Program-made: the position numbers and the translations under genes
Assembly (NCBI RefSeq): GCF_019428685.1
Contig: NZ_CP080096.1
Location: 1,364,001-1,428,000 of the forward strand
Source: Paraburkholderia edwinii
GTDB taxonomy: Bacteria > Pseudomonadota > Gammaproteobacteria > Burkholderiales > Burkholderiaceae
Length of the DNA stretch: 64,000 nt
Direction of reading: 5' to 3'
Part shown: piece by piece, positions 1-7,664 of the stretch
Layout of the letters: every line of letters begins with the position of its first letter
How positions within the stretch are numbered: the stretch's first letter is position 1
Notes under the pieces: model-generated
Database searches by the model: none
Told to the model about the DNA's origin: nothing
The model's input: the letters and a program-made list of their open reading frames with translations, nothing else

Positions 1-17
1 GGGCAGGGCGCGCGTCA

Positions 18-644
18 ATGCATGCATCAAACGGCGAGGGCGAGTTGGGAAAAATTCATATCTATCTGCTCGGCGCTCCCGATCCGCTTATGCCGGAGAA
101 GGAGCTGATCCTCTTCGACAAGGCGGGCTACACGGTCGCGGTGAGCCGGCTCGCCATCGACGACCTGCCGGCCTACACGCCCGCTCACGAGCGGCCCGAA
201 CTGCAGAGCATGCTGAGGCGGCTTGTGCCGCGCGACACGCTTGTCGTGCTCGAACTGCCGGCGCTCGGCTGCAATGCGCGCGACATACTCGCGACGCTGA
301 TGCACTGCCGCAAGTCGAAGATCGTCGTCAAATGTGTCGAAGTCGGTCATAGCGACCTCGCCGGGCTCCCCGAGCCCGCGGCGGTCAGGACGCTGCGCGC
401 GCTGGTGCGCCTCGATGCGGCTTGCCGTAGTTTGCGCAGCAGGGACAGTCTCGCGGCCGTTCGCGCCGCGGGCAAAACCACCGGCAGACCGCCGTCGCTG
501 TCCGATCAGCAGCGTCAGCGCGTGCTGCAGTCGCTCGGCAAGGGGCAGTCGGTCAGCGAGGTCGCGCGCCGGTTCAACACGTCGCGCCAGACCGTCTTGC
601 GGATCCGCTCGGATGGAGCGCGCGCCGCCGCCGGCGCAGCATGA
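18..644 (+). CDS. Serine-recombinase-like DNA-binding protein lacking catalytic residues
   Basis: This 208-residue protein has the layout of a small resolvase/invertase: an N-terminal alpha/beta domain and a C-terminal Hin-type helix-turn-helix (about residues 155-198, starting GRPPSLS and containing EVARRFNTSRQTVLRI). The segment PRDTLVVLELPALGCNARD lines up with the family's DTLVVxxLDRLGRS block. However, the usual YxRVSTxxQ nucleophile motif near the N-terminus is replaced by YLLGAPDPL, and the LDRLGR arginines are replaced by LPALGC. From family knowledge it should bind DNA but not recombine it, so a regulatory role is inferred. No inverted repeats or invertible segment were seen next to it. 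The start lies very near the window edge, so an upstream start outside the window cannot be excluded. Confidence 0.7.
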   Translation: MHASNGEGELGKIHIYLLGAPDPLMPEKELILFDKAGYTVAVSRLAIDDLPAYTPAHERPELQSMLRRLVPRDTLVVLELPALGCNARDILATLMHCRKSKIVVKCVEVGHSDLAGLPEPAAVRTLRALVRLDAACRSLRSRDSLAAVRAAGKTTGRPPSLSDQQRQRVLQSLGKGQSVSEVARRFNTSRQTVLRIRSDGARAAAGAA

Positions 645-795
645 AGCGGCGCGCATAGGGTGCGCACGCGGGTGTCCGAAAGCCATCCCTTAGGAACGCC
701 CATTCGATCCGCCGTGCGCTTACGATGGATGGACGTGCTAAAGCCGCATCGACGCGGATGTTCCGCATTGCGACGAATGGCACGAGGGACGGAAT

Positions 796-1497
796 ATGAC
801 TACAAAAGAATGCACTCGCGCGATCGCTTCGCCTTGCGAAGACGACGCGCGAAAGCCACGCGCGCCTGTTACCGCTCATGTGAACGCTCATCTGACCGAC
901 TTCCCCGCGGCGGCACCGGCCGGCATAAGCGCCAAGGCTTGCCGCGAGTTCGAAGCGTCGCTCGCGAAACTGCAGGCGGTTACCGAACAGATGCAGCATA
1001 CGGAAGACGCCGACGGCATCGATTCGATGGCTTTTGCGCGGGCGCTCGAAAGCTATCAGCGCGCAAGACTCGTCTGGCTATCGAACGAAATCATGCTGCG
1101 CAGCAGCGCGGTATGCATGCCGGTGCGTGTGCCGGCGCCTGAGCGCGTGCTTTCGCTTCACTGCGCCGAACCGGTCGCCGCGTCGTACGAGATTCTGCTG
1201 CGCATCAACGGCTATCCGGTCATGTCGCTCGATGAGCTGGGCGGGCTCGACGCGCTGCTCGATCATTTCGCGCCGCAGGCGGTGCTGCTCGATCTCGATG
1301 AACGCTTCGGCATGAAGTTCGCCTGCATCGTGCGTGCGCGGGAATGGCAACGGCAGCAGGACGGGTTGCGCGATATGCGGATTGTCGGGCTCGCGTCGCC
1401 GCGTCTCGCGCAGACGCACATTCCGCTGGTGGACATCATGATCGGCAAGCCCGCACAGCTCGGCGAGCTGGTCGATGCAATTCACGCTCATTACTAA
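796..1497 (+). CDS. Protein with a divergent receiver-like C-terminal domain
   Basis: A 233-residue soluble protein of unknown function. The C-terminal 100 residues resemble a response-regulator receiver: a hydrophobic strand ending in an acidic pair (AVLLDLDERFGMKF), a later strand RIVGLAS, and IGKPAQLGELVDAI, which matches the lysine-proline and last helix of receivers. The acidic cluster expected at the domain's start is not evident, so phosphorylation is doubtful. The N-terminal 100 residues have no recognisable domain and are predicted mainly helical. It lies between a recombinase-like gene and a canonical single-domain receiver, which supports a signalling role by inference. The ATG at 796 has only a weak upstream GGGA. 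Confidence 0.55.
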   Translation: MTTKECTRAIASPCEDDARKPRAPVTAHVNAHLTDFPAAAPAGISAKACREFEASLAKLQAVTEQMQHTEDADGIDSMAFARALESYQRARLVWLSNEIMLRSSAVCMPVRVPAPERVLSLHCAEPVAASYEILLRINGYPVMSLDELGGLDALLDHFAPQAVLLDLDERFGMKFACIVRAREWQRQQDGLRDMRIVGLASPRLAQTHIPLVDIMIGKPAQLGELVDAIHAHY

Positions 1498-1737
1498 CGT
1501 GGGTCGCGCGCGCCGCCCGGTCCTCCGGGCGCGGATGTACGAAACCCTTGCGTTATGGACATGAAACGACCCTTTACGTTAGTGCAGGGCTCTCATAATC
1601 TGGCACGAGGCTTAATCTGGTTCCTATGCGGTGCTGCGGCCTGGGACATGCTCTCGTCCGCCTGTCCTCGCGGCATAGCTTTTGAGCGGCCTTCGCGGCA
1701 CAGCTCCGAGGCGGCCCTATGCGGCCGCTCTTTTTTT
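1498..1737 (+). ncRNA. Candidate small RNA or regulated leader ending in an intrinsic terminator
   Basis: No convincing ORF lies in this stretch. A possible -10 box CATAAT sits at 1594-1599, with TTTACG at 1573-1578 (15-base spacer). The stretch ends in a terminator hairpin, GCGGCC at 1711-1716 and GGCCGC at 1723-1728, followed by seven Ts (1731-1737). The terminator lies only 12-21 bases before the start of the next gene. GAGCGGCC at 1684-1691 could instead pair with GGCCGCTC at 1723-1730, an arrangement like an antiterminator. This is inferred from sequence only. It may simply be the terminator of the upstream gene. Confidence 0.3.
1711..1737 (+). terminator. Rho-independent terminator just upstream of a receiver gene
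   Basis: A perfect 6-bp stem (GCGGCC/GGCCGC) with a 6-base loop is followed by a run of seven Ts on the plus strand. Confidence 0.6.
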
Positions 1738-1757
1738 GGCTGACGGGGATGAAGGGG

Positions 1758-2147
1758 ATGAAAATCCTGTTTGTCGACGACGACGCCGATACCTCATGGA
1801 CCTTTAGCGAGCTCGCGAAGCTCATGGGCCACGAGGCCGTGTCGGCCACCACCGGCGCGCAAGCCCTCGACGAAGCGCGCCGGCATTCGCCGGACCTGAT
1901 CTTCCTCGATGTGTTGCTCGGCAAGGACGACGGACGCGAAGTCTGTGCGTTGCTGCGCTGCGAGCCGACGCTTTCGCGGTGCGCGATCTTCGCGGTCACA
2001 GGTCTTCCGCATGCCCACGCGATTTGCGATCCGAAGCTGTTCGACGGCGTGTTGCTCAAGCCGGTCACGATCCAGTTGCTGGAAGAGGCGATCAATCATC
2101 GGTCGGTGCTGCAGCCTGTGCAGACGCGCGAGCCGGAAGTGCGCTGA
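1758..2147 (+). CDS. Single-domain response regulator (CheY-like receiver)
   Basis: The protein is essentially only a receiver domain (about 129 residues). It shows the acidic pocket VDDD at 7-9, phospho-acceptor Asp51 in LIFLDVLL, the switch threonine Thr81 in FAVTG, and the conserved Lys101 in LLKP. It has no output domain, so it probably acts by protein-protein contact in a phosphorelay or on a motility or cyclase target. The start at 1758 fits the family N-terminus (MKILFVDDD). The ATG at 1749 is also possible, and an ATG at 1719 lies inside the terminator hairpin and is unlikely. No cognate kinase is adjacent; the nearest histidine kinase starts at 4611. Confidence 0.85.
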   Translation: MKILFVDDDADTSWTFSELAKLMGHEAVSATTGAQALDEARRHSPDLIFLDVLLGKDDGREVCALLRCEPTLSRCAIFAVTGLPHAHAICDPKLFDGVLLKPVTIQLLEEAINHRSVLQPVQTREPEVR

Positions 2148-2180
2148 GGCTTGCCGTTTTCGTTGTGTTTTGTGCGTGGC

Positions 2181-2693
2181 TTAAGGTCGCCGCTTGGGTT
2201 CAGCCTGCAGCGTAACGATATTGACTATGCCTTGCCGCGCCATCTTGGCGTACGGGCAAATACGCTCCGTCGCGCGAACCAGTCGCTCGGCGATCTCGCA
2301 ATCGACGCCCGGCAAATGAATTTTGATGTCGGCGGTCAGCGTGTACATGCCGTCGACGGGATCGCGTCCGAACGTCACTGACACATCGACGGCCATGTGC
2401 GGAAGCGCGATGTCGTTTTTCGCGGCGATCAGCGCTAACGCGCCATGAAAACAGGCCGCGTACCCGGCTGCGAAAAGCTGCTCGGGATTCGTGCCGCCGC
2501 CCGGGCCGCCCATTGCTTCGGGCATGCGCAAGTCCAGTTCGAGATGGCCATCGTCCGAGCGAACGATGCCGGACGCGCGTCCGTGATCGGTTTCGCCCCC
2601 CGTTGCGCGAACGTTGGCCGTATAAATCCCCTCAAACCCGGCGCCGAAATACTTGTCGAGCATCGTTAATGGGGGAGAAGTCAGCTTGGTCAT
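2181..2693 (-). CDS. Organic hydroperoxide resistance protein, OsmC/Ohr family
   Basis: A 170-residue cytoplasmic thiol peroxidase that would reduce organic hydroperoxides using dihydrolipoyl or other small thiols. The two redox cysteines of the Ohr family are visible: one in the central helix (AAGYAACFHGALALIA) and one in ICPYAKMARQG, matching the Ohr CPYSxAT block. The family glycine motif near the N-terminus (ANVRATGGETDHGRASG) is also present. The protein is about 25 residues longer than typical Ohr at the N-terminus (MTKLTSPPLTMLDKYFG), so it could start later at the second Met, or be a long-N-terminus subtype. No adjacent MarR/OhrR regulator is present. The long 3' neighbours are signalling genes, so it is probably a single-gene unit. 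Confidence 0.85.
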   Translation of the reverse strand: MTKLTSPPLTMLDKYFGAGFEGIYTANVRATGGETDHGRASGIVRSDDGHLELDLRMPEAMGGPGGGTNPEQLFAAGYAACFHGALALIAAKNDIALPHMAVDVSVTFGRDPVDGMYTLTADIKIHLPGVDCEIAERLVRATERICPYAKMARQGIVNIVTLQAEPKRRP

Positions 2694-3046
2694 GGTGTCG
2701 ATCGGCTTTCCCGAACGGCGGCGCGCTGCGGTCTATGGAATGCCGCGTGCATGAATCGCCGTCGTCAAGGCCAAGCGTAGGCGCGTCGATCCGCATGTGG
2801 AAGGCGCGGGAAGGAACGCACGGTGTTGCTTTGAGGACAACAATGGGGGGCTGAGAAAGGCGGCGGCAAGCGCTGATGATCGGTAGAAAACGATCTGTAA
2901 GCATTCTGCGCGTTTCCGCGTGGGCCGATTGTTGTCGGCAAGGCAACATGATGAGCGCGCGTGCGGCGCTATAGCCGTTCGACATCCGTGTCTACGATTG
3001 GCCTCGCATCGTTGCGCATGCAACGTCTTTGCAGGCGCGCGACAGT

Positions 3047-3862
3047 TTATTTCGCGCCCGCCGCTTTTGCCTCGTGGCGGCAAATCACATCGTCGACATC
3101 GTCTTCTTCCACGGGTTCGCAAATAAAGAACCCCTGACCCTCGCTATCGGGCATGGTTCTAGCCCATGCGAACTGCTCTTCCGTTTCGAGCCCCGTCAAT
3201 ATGATTCGCTTGCCGTGGTTTTGCGCGAGGCGCACCAGCGTTTCCACCATGCGCTGCGATTCGCCATTCACTCCCACCTGCCTGATCAGCGAGCGATCGA
3301 ACTTCACCGTATCGACGGGCAATTGCTGCAGCAGCGTAAGAGAGTTGAACCCGGATCCAAAGTCGTCGAGTGCGACGCGCACGCCGACTGCCTGAATAGC
3401 GTGTATGACATCGATAAGCCAGTCGAGCCGGTCGGGGTGCACGACGCCGGTGAGTTCGATTTCAAAGCGGCCCGGGCTCACGCCGAACGAAGCAAACAGT
3501 GCCTTAAGGCGGCCCGGTAGATCCTTCCGGCCGAGTTCCGCGGCCGACAGGTTGATCGCGAGAGACAGGTGCTCGCGGCCATCCATTTTCCATCGCACGA
3601 GCGTTTGTACCGCACGTGAAATCAGCAGATCCGTAAATCTTCCCGCGAGGGACGAGTCTTCGACGACGGTGATGAAGTACGCAGGCTCGAGGACGCCGCT
3701 CGCCGGGTGCTGCCATCTGATCAGGTATTCGAAGCCGGACAGCCGGTTTTCCTGCAATCTCAGCTTCGGCTGTAGCACGAAGAAAAACTCGTTTTGGCCC
3801 AAGCCTCGTTCCGCATCGCTGACCAGGGTGAATGTGTTTTGTATTGGCGAAGTTTGTCGCAT
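3047..3862 (-). CDS. EAL-domain protein with altered catalytic residues
   Basis: A 271-residue stand-alone EAL domain, the cyclic-di-GMP phosphodiesterase fold. Seen: the signature as EYLIRW (Glu45), Asn104 in INLSA, Glu136 in IELTG, Asp166-Asp167 in DDFGSGFNSL, Lys187 in VKFDRSLI, and a GQGFF motif. Two positions that are glutamate in active enzymes differ. The ELTE motif ends in Gly139, and the glutamate of the AEGVET motif is Thr223 (LTGLET). From what is known of EAL enzymes these residues hold loop 6 and assist catalysis, so I infer weak or no phosphodiesterase activity. A role as a c-di-GMP receptor or protein-binding module is possible. There are no sensory domains or membrane segments. 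Confidence 0.85.
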   Translation of the reverse strand: MRQTSPIQNTFTLVSDAERGLGQNEFFFVLQPKLRLQENRLSGFEYLIRWQHPASGVLEPAYFITVVEDSSLAGRFTDLLISRAVQTLVRWKMDGREHLSLAINLSAAELGRKDLPGRLKALFASFGVSPGRFEIELTGVVHPDRLDWLIDVIHAIQAVGVRVALDDFGSGFNSLTLLQQLPVDTVKFDRSLIRQVGVNGESQRMVETLVRLAQNHGKRIILTGLETEEQFAWARTMPDSEGQGFFICEPVEEDDVDDVICRHEAKAAGAK

Positions 3863-4610
3863 TGGTGTTCCGCTTCATCTGATGCGGTTAAATTGCGCGG
3901 CGAACCGGGCATCGTCTCCTGGCACCCCGCACAGCGCGCGATTCTTTTCTATACAGAAGTCTATTTCTTGCAAGTCAAGGCGCGCATTTTGCAAAATTAT
4001 TTTAATAATTCGCCGCACTCCAACGACAACCTGCGGGTGTTCCCTGGCAATCCGATGGAGGTTGCGCGGAAAGCACCGATTCGCAATTAACGCAAATAAA
4101 CCGGAAAACAAGCATCGCAAGCGTTTGTCTAAAACGGTGCATACGATCCATTGGCTGGACGAAGCATTTTACATGGAAAATCGCCGAAAAAATCAATGTG
4201 GCCCGGCCGGATTTCTCCATCGACGCATGCAGTGGCCCATTCGTGACAATTGTTTACATTTGTAAGGTTCTGTATTCCGTATGGTACGTGCACTCGTCTA
4301 GACGACAGGGCGCGGCAAGTCATTTTTTCTGTTCGGCTCGGGAGGCGTATTGTGCCTGTAAGCATTGATCTTGAAAGGTTTTTGGGTGCTGGAGGTTCGC
4401 TGGGCCGTCGGGCGGTGAGTCTCGGGGACGACGCCCGGGAGGGCAGGCAACGCGCCGGTGACACGGATCTCGCTTATCATCCATGTCAAACAAAAGCAGG
4501 TGGTGCATTGCGACATGAATGATTTAACTTAAGACTTTAGAATATGTCCGCGATTTTAGAACGATGGAAAATTAAATTCGATATATTCTATTCTTACGTT
4601 TTCAGAATAA
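3863..4610. other. Intergenic region of about 750 bases, AT-richer than its surroundings
   Basis: This is the divergent region between the EAL gene and the sensor kinase. I see no ORF with coding character: the short frames at 4129-4522 on both strands look like chance. It holds two AT-rich palindromes: AATTATT-TT-AATAATT at 3995-4010 and TTACA-TT-TGTAA at 4254-4265. These could be operators or nucleoid-protein sites. The low GC could also reflect acquired DNA. Confidence 0.4.
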
Positions 4611-6383
4611 ATGGCAATAGAACGGATAAAGAAAAGGCTATGGAATTTGCGGACAAAGGCAAGCAGGCCAGGCTCCGATTTTTCGCACGAACAGTCAGGC
4701 GCTTCTGCATCAGCATCAATCGTCTGGCGTCCGAATCTGAAGCGTGAATGCTTCTGGCTCGTGGCTGTGCTGATGCTGTTGTGCGGGTGCGTTACGTGGC
4801 TTCATCTGTTTCATTGGGTGGACCTTGCGTTTCTGGATACCACGTCGCGTATCGTGCACCGGGTATCGGCGAGCAGGACGGTTCATCCTGTCGGCCACGC
4901 ATTGCAGCTGATGTTCAACGAAGGTGTCGTTCCGCTGCTATGCGTGCTGCTCTATCTGCTGAGCCCTCGCACCGGTCTTCTGATGTCCTTCATGTTTGCC
5001 GCGATGATGGTCGGCGGCTCGATGGCGATGTTGAAATACGAGCAACTGTTTCTGTCGCCTTGTGTGGGCATTTTTGCGTGTGCCGTCGCGTATCCGCTTT
5101 GGGCGTGGCGACGCCAGGAGGCGCTGCTCGGCTATCTGTCGATCGAAGCGGAAAAGGGTGCGAAAGAGCCGTCGCTGCCGGAAGAGCAGAGGCGCGTGAA
5201 ATTCTTCGACGATCCGGTGGAGCGGCGCTTAAACGCAGCGGCGTCGCTGTTCGACCGGGTTCGGCGGCATCGAGAGTTCATTTCCGAATGGGTCGACAGC
5301 CTTCCCGAGGCGACACTCGTGACCAACGCGGCCGGAGACGTCATCCTCGCGAATGAGCGCGTCAGCGCGCTATGTCAGCGTTCCGAATTGCGTATCGCGG
5401 AGCGCAGTTCGGTGGCGGGCCGGCCGGTATCCGATGTGCTGTTCGAGATCACCGCATCGCACCGCGCAATCGAGTTCGCGTCGCAAGCGCGTGCGCTCTT
5501 TGCGCTCTGGTCCAGCGACGACGATCCGCCCGCTTATAACGAGTCGATGTTCGCGCAAGGCATCGAGATCACGAACGCGCGAAACGGGCGTTCGCTGCTG
5601 ATCAAATGCGCGCAGATCAAGCCCTCCGAGGGACGCGATGGCGCGCTGATTTTCCATGTTGCCGACGTCTCGTCGGTGCGCATGGCCGAGCGTCAGCGCG
5701 ATACGGCGCTAAGGTTCCTGTCGCATGACATGCGTTCGCCCCAGGCCGCGATTCTGGCGCTCGTCGAGCAGATGCAACTGGCGCCGCCGCGCTTTACCGC
5801 GAGAGAATTCGCGACACTGGTCGGCCAGTACGCGACCTCCGCGCTCAACCTGGCCGACGATTTCCTCTTTCTCGCGCGCGCCGAAAGCTTGCCGCCGAAA
5901 TTGACCCAGGTTGATCCCGCGCTTGTGCTGGGGGACGCCATCGACGATCTGTGGCCCCAGGCCACGGCCAGATCGACGACGGTCAATCTCGCTGCGGAAC
6001 CGGGTAAGAGCACCATCGCGGATGTTCAGCTCTTGCGCCGCGCGTTTGCGAATCTGATCGGCAATGCGATCAAGTTCAGCCCGCGCTATTCGACCGTCGA
6101 TGTGCAATTGGCGGAATTGGACCGGCATCTGAAGATCTCGGTCATCGACCGTGGTGTCGGCATTCCCGAGCCTGAAAGAAAAGCGCTCTTTCAGGAATTC
6201 AGCCAGCTCGATGAAAAGTTCTCGAGGTCGGGGCACGGTTTAGGGCTCGCGTTCGTCAAGACTGTGGTCGACTCGCTTGGCGGCAAATTGCAGGTCGATT
6301 CGGCGCCCGGTCGCGGCACGACATTCATGGTTTTCTTGCCCAAATTGCTCAATGAGTTGAGCGATGAGCTAAACAACGGCTAG
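4611..6383 (+). CDS. Membrane sensor histidine kinase, CHASE2-type family without the CHASE2 domain
   Basis: A 590-residue kinase: N-terminal cytoplasmic stretch, a first membrane helix (about 47-67), three more helices (about 105-165) ending YPLWAWRRQEALLGYL, a PAS-like domain (about 224-350), then the kinase core. The kinase core has His372 in FLSHDMRSPQ, Asn485 in NLIGNAIKF, the G1 box DRGVGIP and G2 GHGLGLAFVK. The three-helix block with the PLWAWRR exit is typical of kinases with a large extracytoplasmic CHASE2 domain, but only about 40 residues separate helix 1 from helix 2, so that domain is essentially absent. It is followed 226 bases later by an OmpR-type regulator, the likely partner. 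The ATG at 4611 has a poor ribosome binding site, so the first 40 residues are uncertain. Confidence 0.85.
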   Translation: MAIERIKKRLWNLRTKASRPGSDFSHEQSGASASASIVWRPNLKRECFWLVAVLMLLCGCVTWLHLFHWVDLAFLDTTSRIVHRVSASRTVHPVGHALQLMFNEGVVPLLCVLLYLLSPRTGLLMSFMFAAMMVGGSMAMLKYEQLFLSPCVGIFACAVAYPLWAWRRQEALLGYLSIEAEKGAKEPSLPEEQRRVKFFDDPVERRLNAAASLFDRVRRHREFISEWVDSLPEATLVTNAAGDVILANERVSALCQRSELRIAERSSVAGRPVSDVLFEITASHRAIEFASQARALFALWSSDDDPPAYNESMFAQGIEITNARNGRSLLIKCAQIKPSEGRDGALIFHVADVSSVRMAERQRDTALRFLSHDMRSPQAAILALVEQMQLAPPRFTAREFATLVGQYATSALNLADDFLFLARAESLPPKLTQVDPALVLGDAIDDLWPQATARSTTVNLAAEPGKSTIADVQLLRRAFANLIGNAIKFSPRYSTVDVQLAELDRHLKISVIDRGVGIPEPERKALFQEFSQLDEKFSRSGHGLGLAFVKTVVDSLGGKLQVDSAPGRGTTFMVFLPKLLNELSDELNNG

Positions 6384-6529
6384 CCGGCTGCTCACTTTAC
6401 GCCGCGTAACCGTTAATTGTGATGCGACGCGCATTGAATGCGAAAGCCCTTCATCAAGTAGTTCACAAAAGTTCAAACATATTTATAGTGTGTATCCTAC
6501 GATCATTGCTTGTGTCGACATTGCCCGAT

Positions 6530-6545
6530 GCGCAAACGTTTGCGC
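6530..6545. promoter_or_regulatory. Perfect 16-bp palindrome, LacI/PurR-type operator candidate
   Basis: GCGCAAACGTTTGCGC reads the same on both strands. Its core CGCAAACGTTTGCG matches the form of PurR/LacI-family operators with a central CG. It lies 65-80 bases before the ATG of the response regulator, a usual operator position. No LacI-family gene is present in the window. Confidence 0.5.
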
Positions 6546-6609
6546 GATCGGCGAATGCTTGAACTGTATCCAGTCGGACATAAGAACGTCACAATGTACG
6601 GGGGCACAC

Positions 6610-7323
6610 ATGCGCATTCTGGTTGTCGAGGATGATCCCATTCAGGCGGAAGCCGTATCGACTGCGTTGAGTTCATTGAGCCACGTGGTCACGATTGTCG
6701 ACGACGGCGAGCGGGCGGTTCGCTGTTTGCGATCCGAACCGATCGACGCGGTGGTCCTCGATTGGCACTTGCCGCGCATGAGCGGCATTGAAGTGCTGCA
6801 TTGGATTCGCGCCCGCACGAACGTCCGCTATGGCGTGCTGTTTCTGACCAGCCGCGTTCACGAGGTCGATGTGGTCCGCGCGCTCGACGCGGGCGCCGAC
6901 GATTACATGGTCAAGCCGTTTCGCGCCGAAGAACTCGCTGCACGCGTCAATGCCTTATTGCGGCGCGTTGCGCGCTCGGCTGCGCGCGACGAACAGATCA
7001 GGGCAGGCGATTACGTGCTCGATCCGATCGAGCGCACCGTGACATTGCGCGGCGGCAGGATCGAGTTGACCACCAAGGAGTTTCAGCTCGTCGCGGCGCT
7101 ATTTACCAACCTCGGTAAGATTCTTTCGCGCGATCTGCTTGCAATGACCGCATGGGGCCGCGAGCTTAGCGTCGAATCGCGCTCGCTCGACACGCACATC
7201 TACCGGATCCGGCAAAAGCTCAAGCTCAGTCCTGAGAACGGCTTGCGCCTGTCTTCTATCTATACGCTCGGCTACCGGCTCGATCTCGCCAAAGCGCAGA
7301 TCGAAAGCGAATCCTGCGCTTAA
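6610..7323 (+). CDS. OmpR/PhoB-family response regulator
   Basis: A 237-residue two-domain regulator. The receiver (1-115) has VVEDD, phospho-acceptor Asp51 (VVLDWHLPRMSG), Thr80 and Lys102 (MVKPF). The C-terminal winged helix (about 130-232) has the OmpR recognition region SVESRSLDTHIYRIRQKL and the terminal YTLGYRL hairpin. The start at 6610 is chosen because the receiver begins MRILVVEDD there and GGGGG precedes it; an in-frame ATG at 6490 would add 40 residues unlike the family. It is the probable output of the kinase at 4611-6383, although the 226-base gap holds a 16-bp palindrome, so it may have its own promoter and a second input. Confidence 0.9.
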   Translation: MRILVVEDDPIQAEAVSTALSSLSHVVTIVDDGERAVRCLRSEPIDAVVLDWHLPRMSGIEVLHWIRARTNVRYGVLFLTSRVHEVDVVRALDAGADDYMVKPFRAEELAARVNALLRRVARSAARDEQIRAGDYVLDPIERTVTLRGGRIELTTKEFQLVAALFTNLGKILSRDLLAMTAWGRELSVESRSLDTHIYRIRQKLKLSPENGLRLSSIYTLGYRLDLAKAQIESESCA

Positions 7324-7664
7324 GCGCTTTCTGTTAAAGCATCGCATTCCACACTAAATAGAACAATCGGCCTCAATGAGGCCGAGGTATGCGCACGCCT
7401 GTCATCGCATGCAAGCGATGACGAATTCACGTTTTCCTAAAGTCTTTTCTGCTCATACCGTAAACATCTGGGTTTACGTTCCGGCCGTTGTTTTCGTCGA
7501 TTTTAAGTTCCTAAATTATAGGAATCGAGTAACGATATTTGGGTTTACACATCCGGGTGATCGCTGCACAATGCGGAGCAATTGAGGTCGCGGTCTTACA
7601 AGCATCAAACAATACGAACACGGGGTTTGACACAGCAGCATCAGCGAGAAAGGGGAGGCCACCC
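7324..7664. promoter_or_regulatory. Intergenic regulatory region before an MHS transporter
   Basis: No gene is seen. Contents: a hairpin TCGGCCTC-AAT-GAGGCCGA at 7367-7385, probably ending the response-regulator transcript although it lacks a T-run; a palindrome CGTAAAC-N6-GTTTACG at 7459-7478; a second palindrome TTCCTA-N5-TAGGAA at 7508-7524; and a repeat of the half-site GGGTTTAC at 7541-7548 (first copy 7470-7477). The last three are candidate operator elements for the transporter at 7665. Confidence 0.45.

Noticed and set aside
1719..1757. Upstream in-frame start for the single-domain receiver
   Set aside because: It lies inside a terminator hairpin and adds residues unlike the family; the receiver begins at 1758 or 1749.
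4250..4522. 90-codon plus-strand ORF in the intergenic region
   Set aside because: No family resemblance, no ribosome binding site, and opposite-strand frames overlap it equally.
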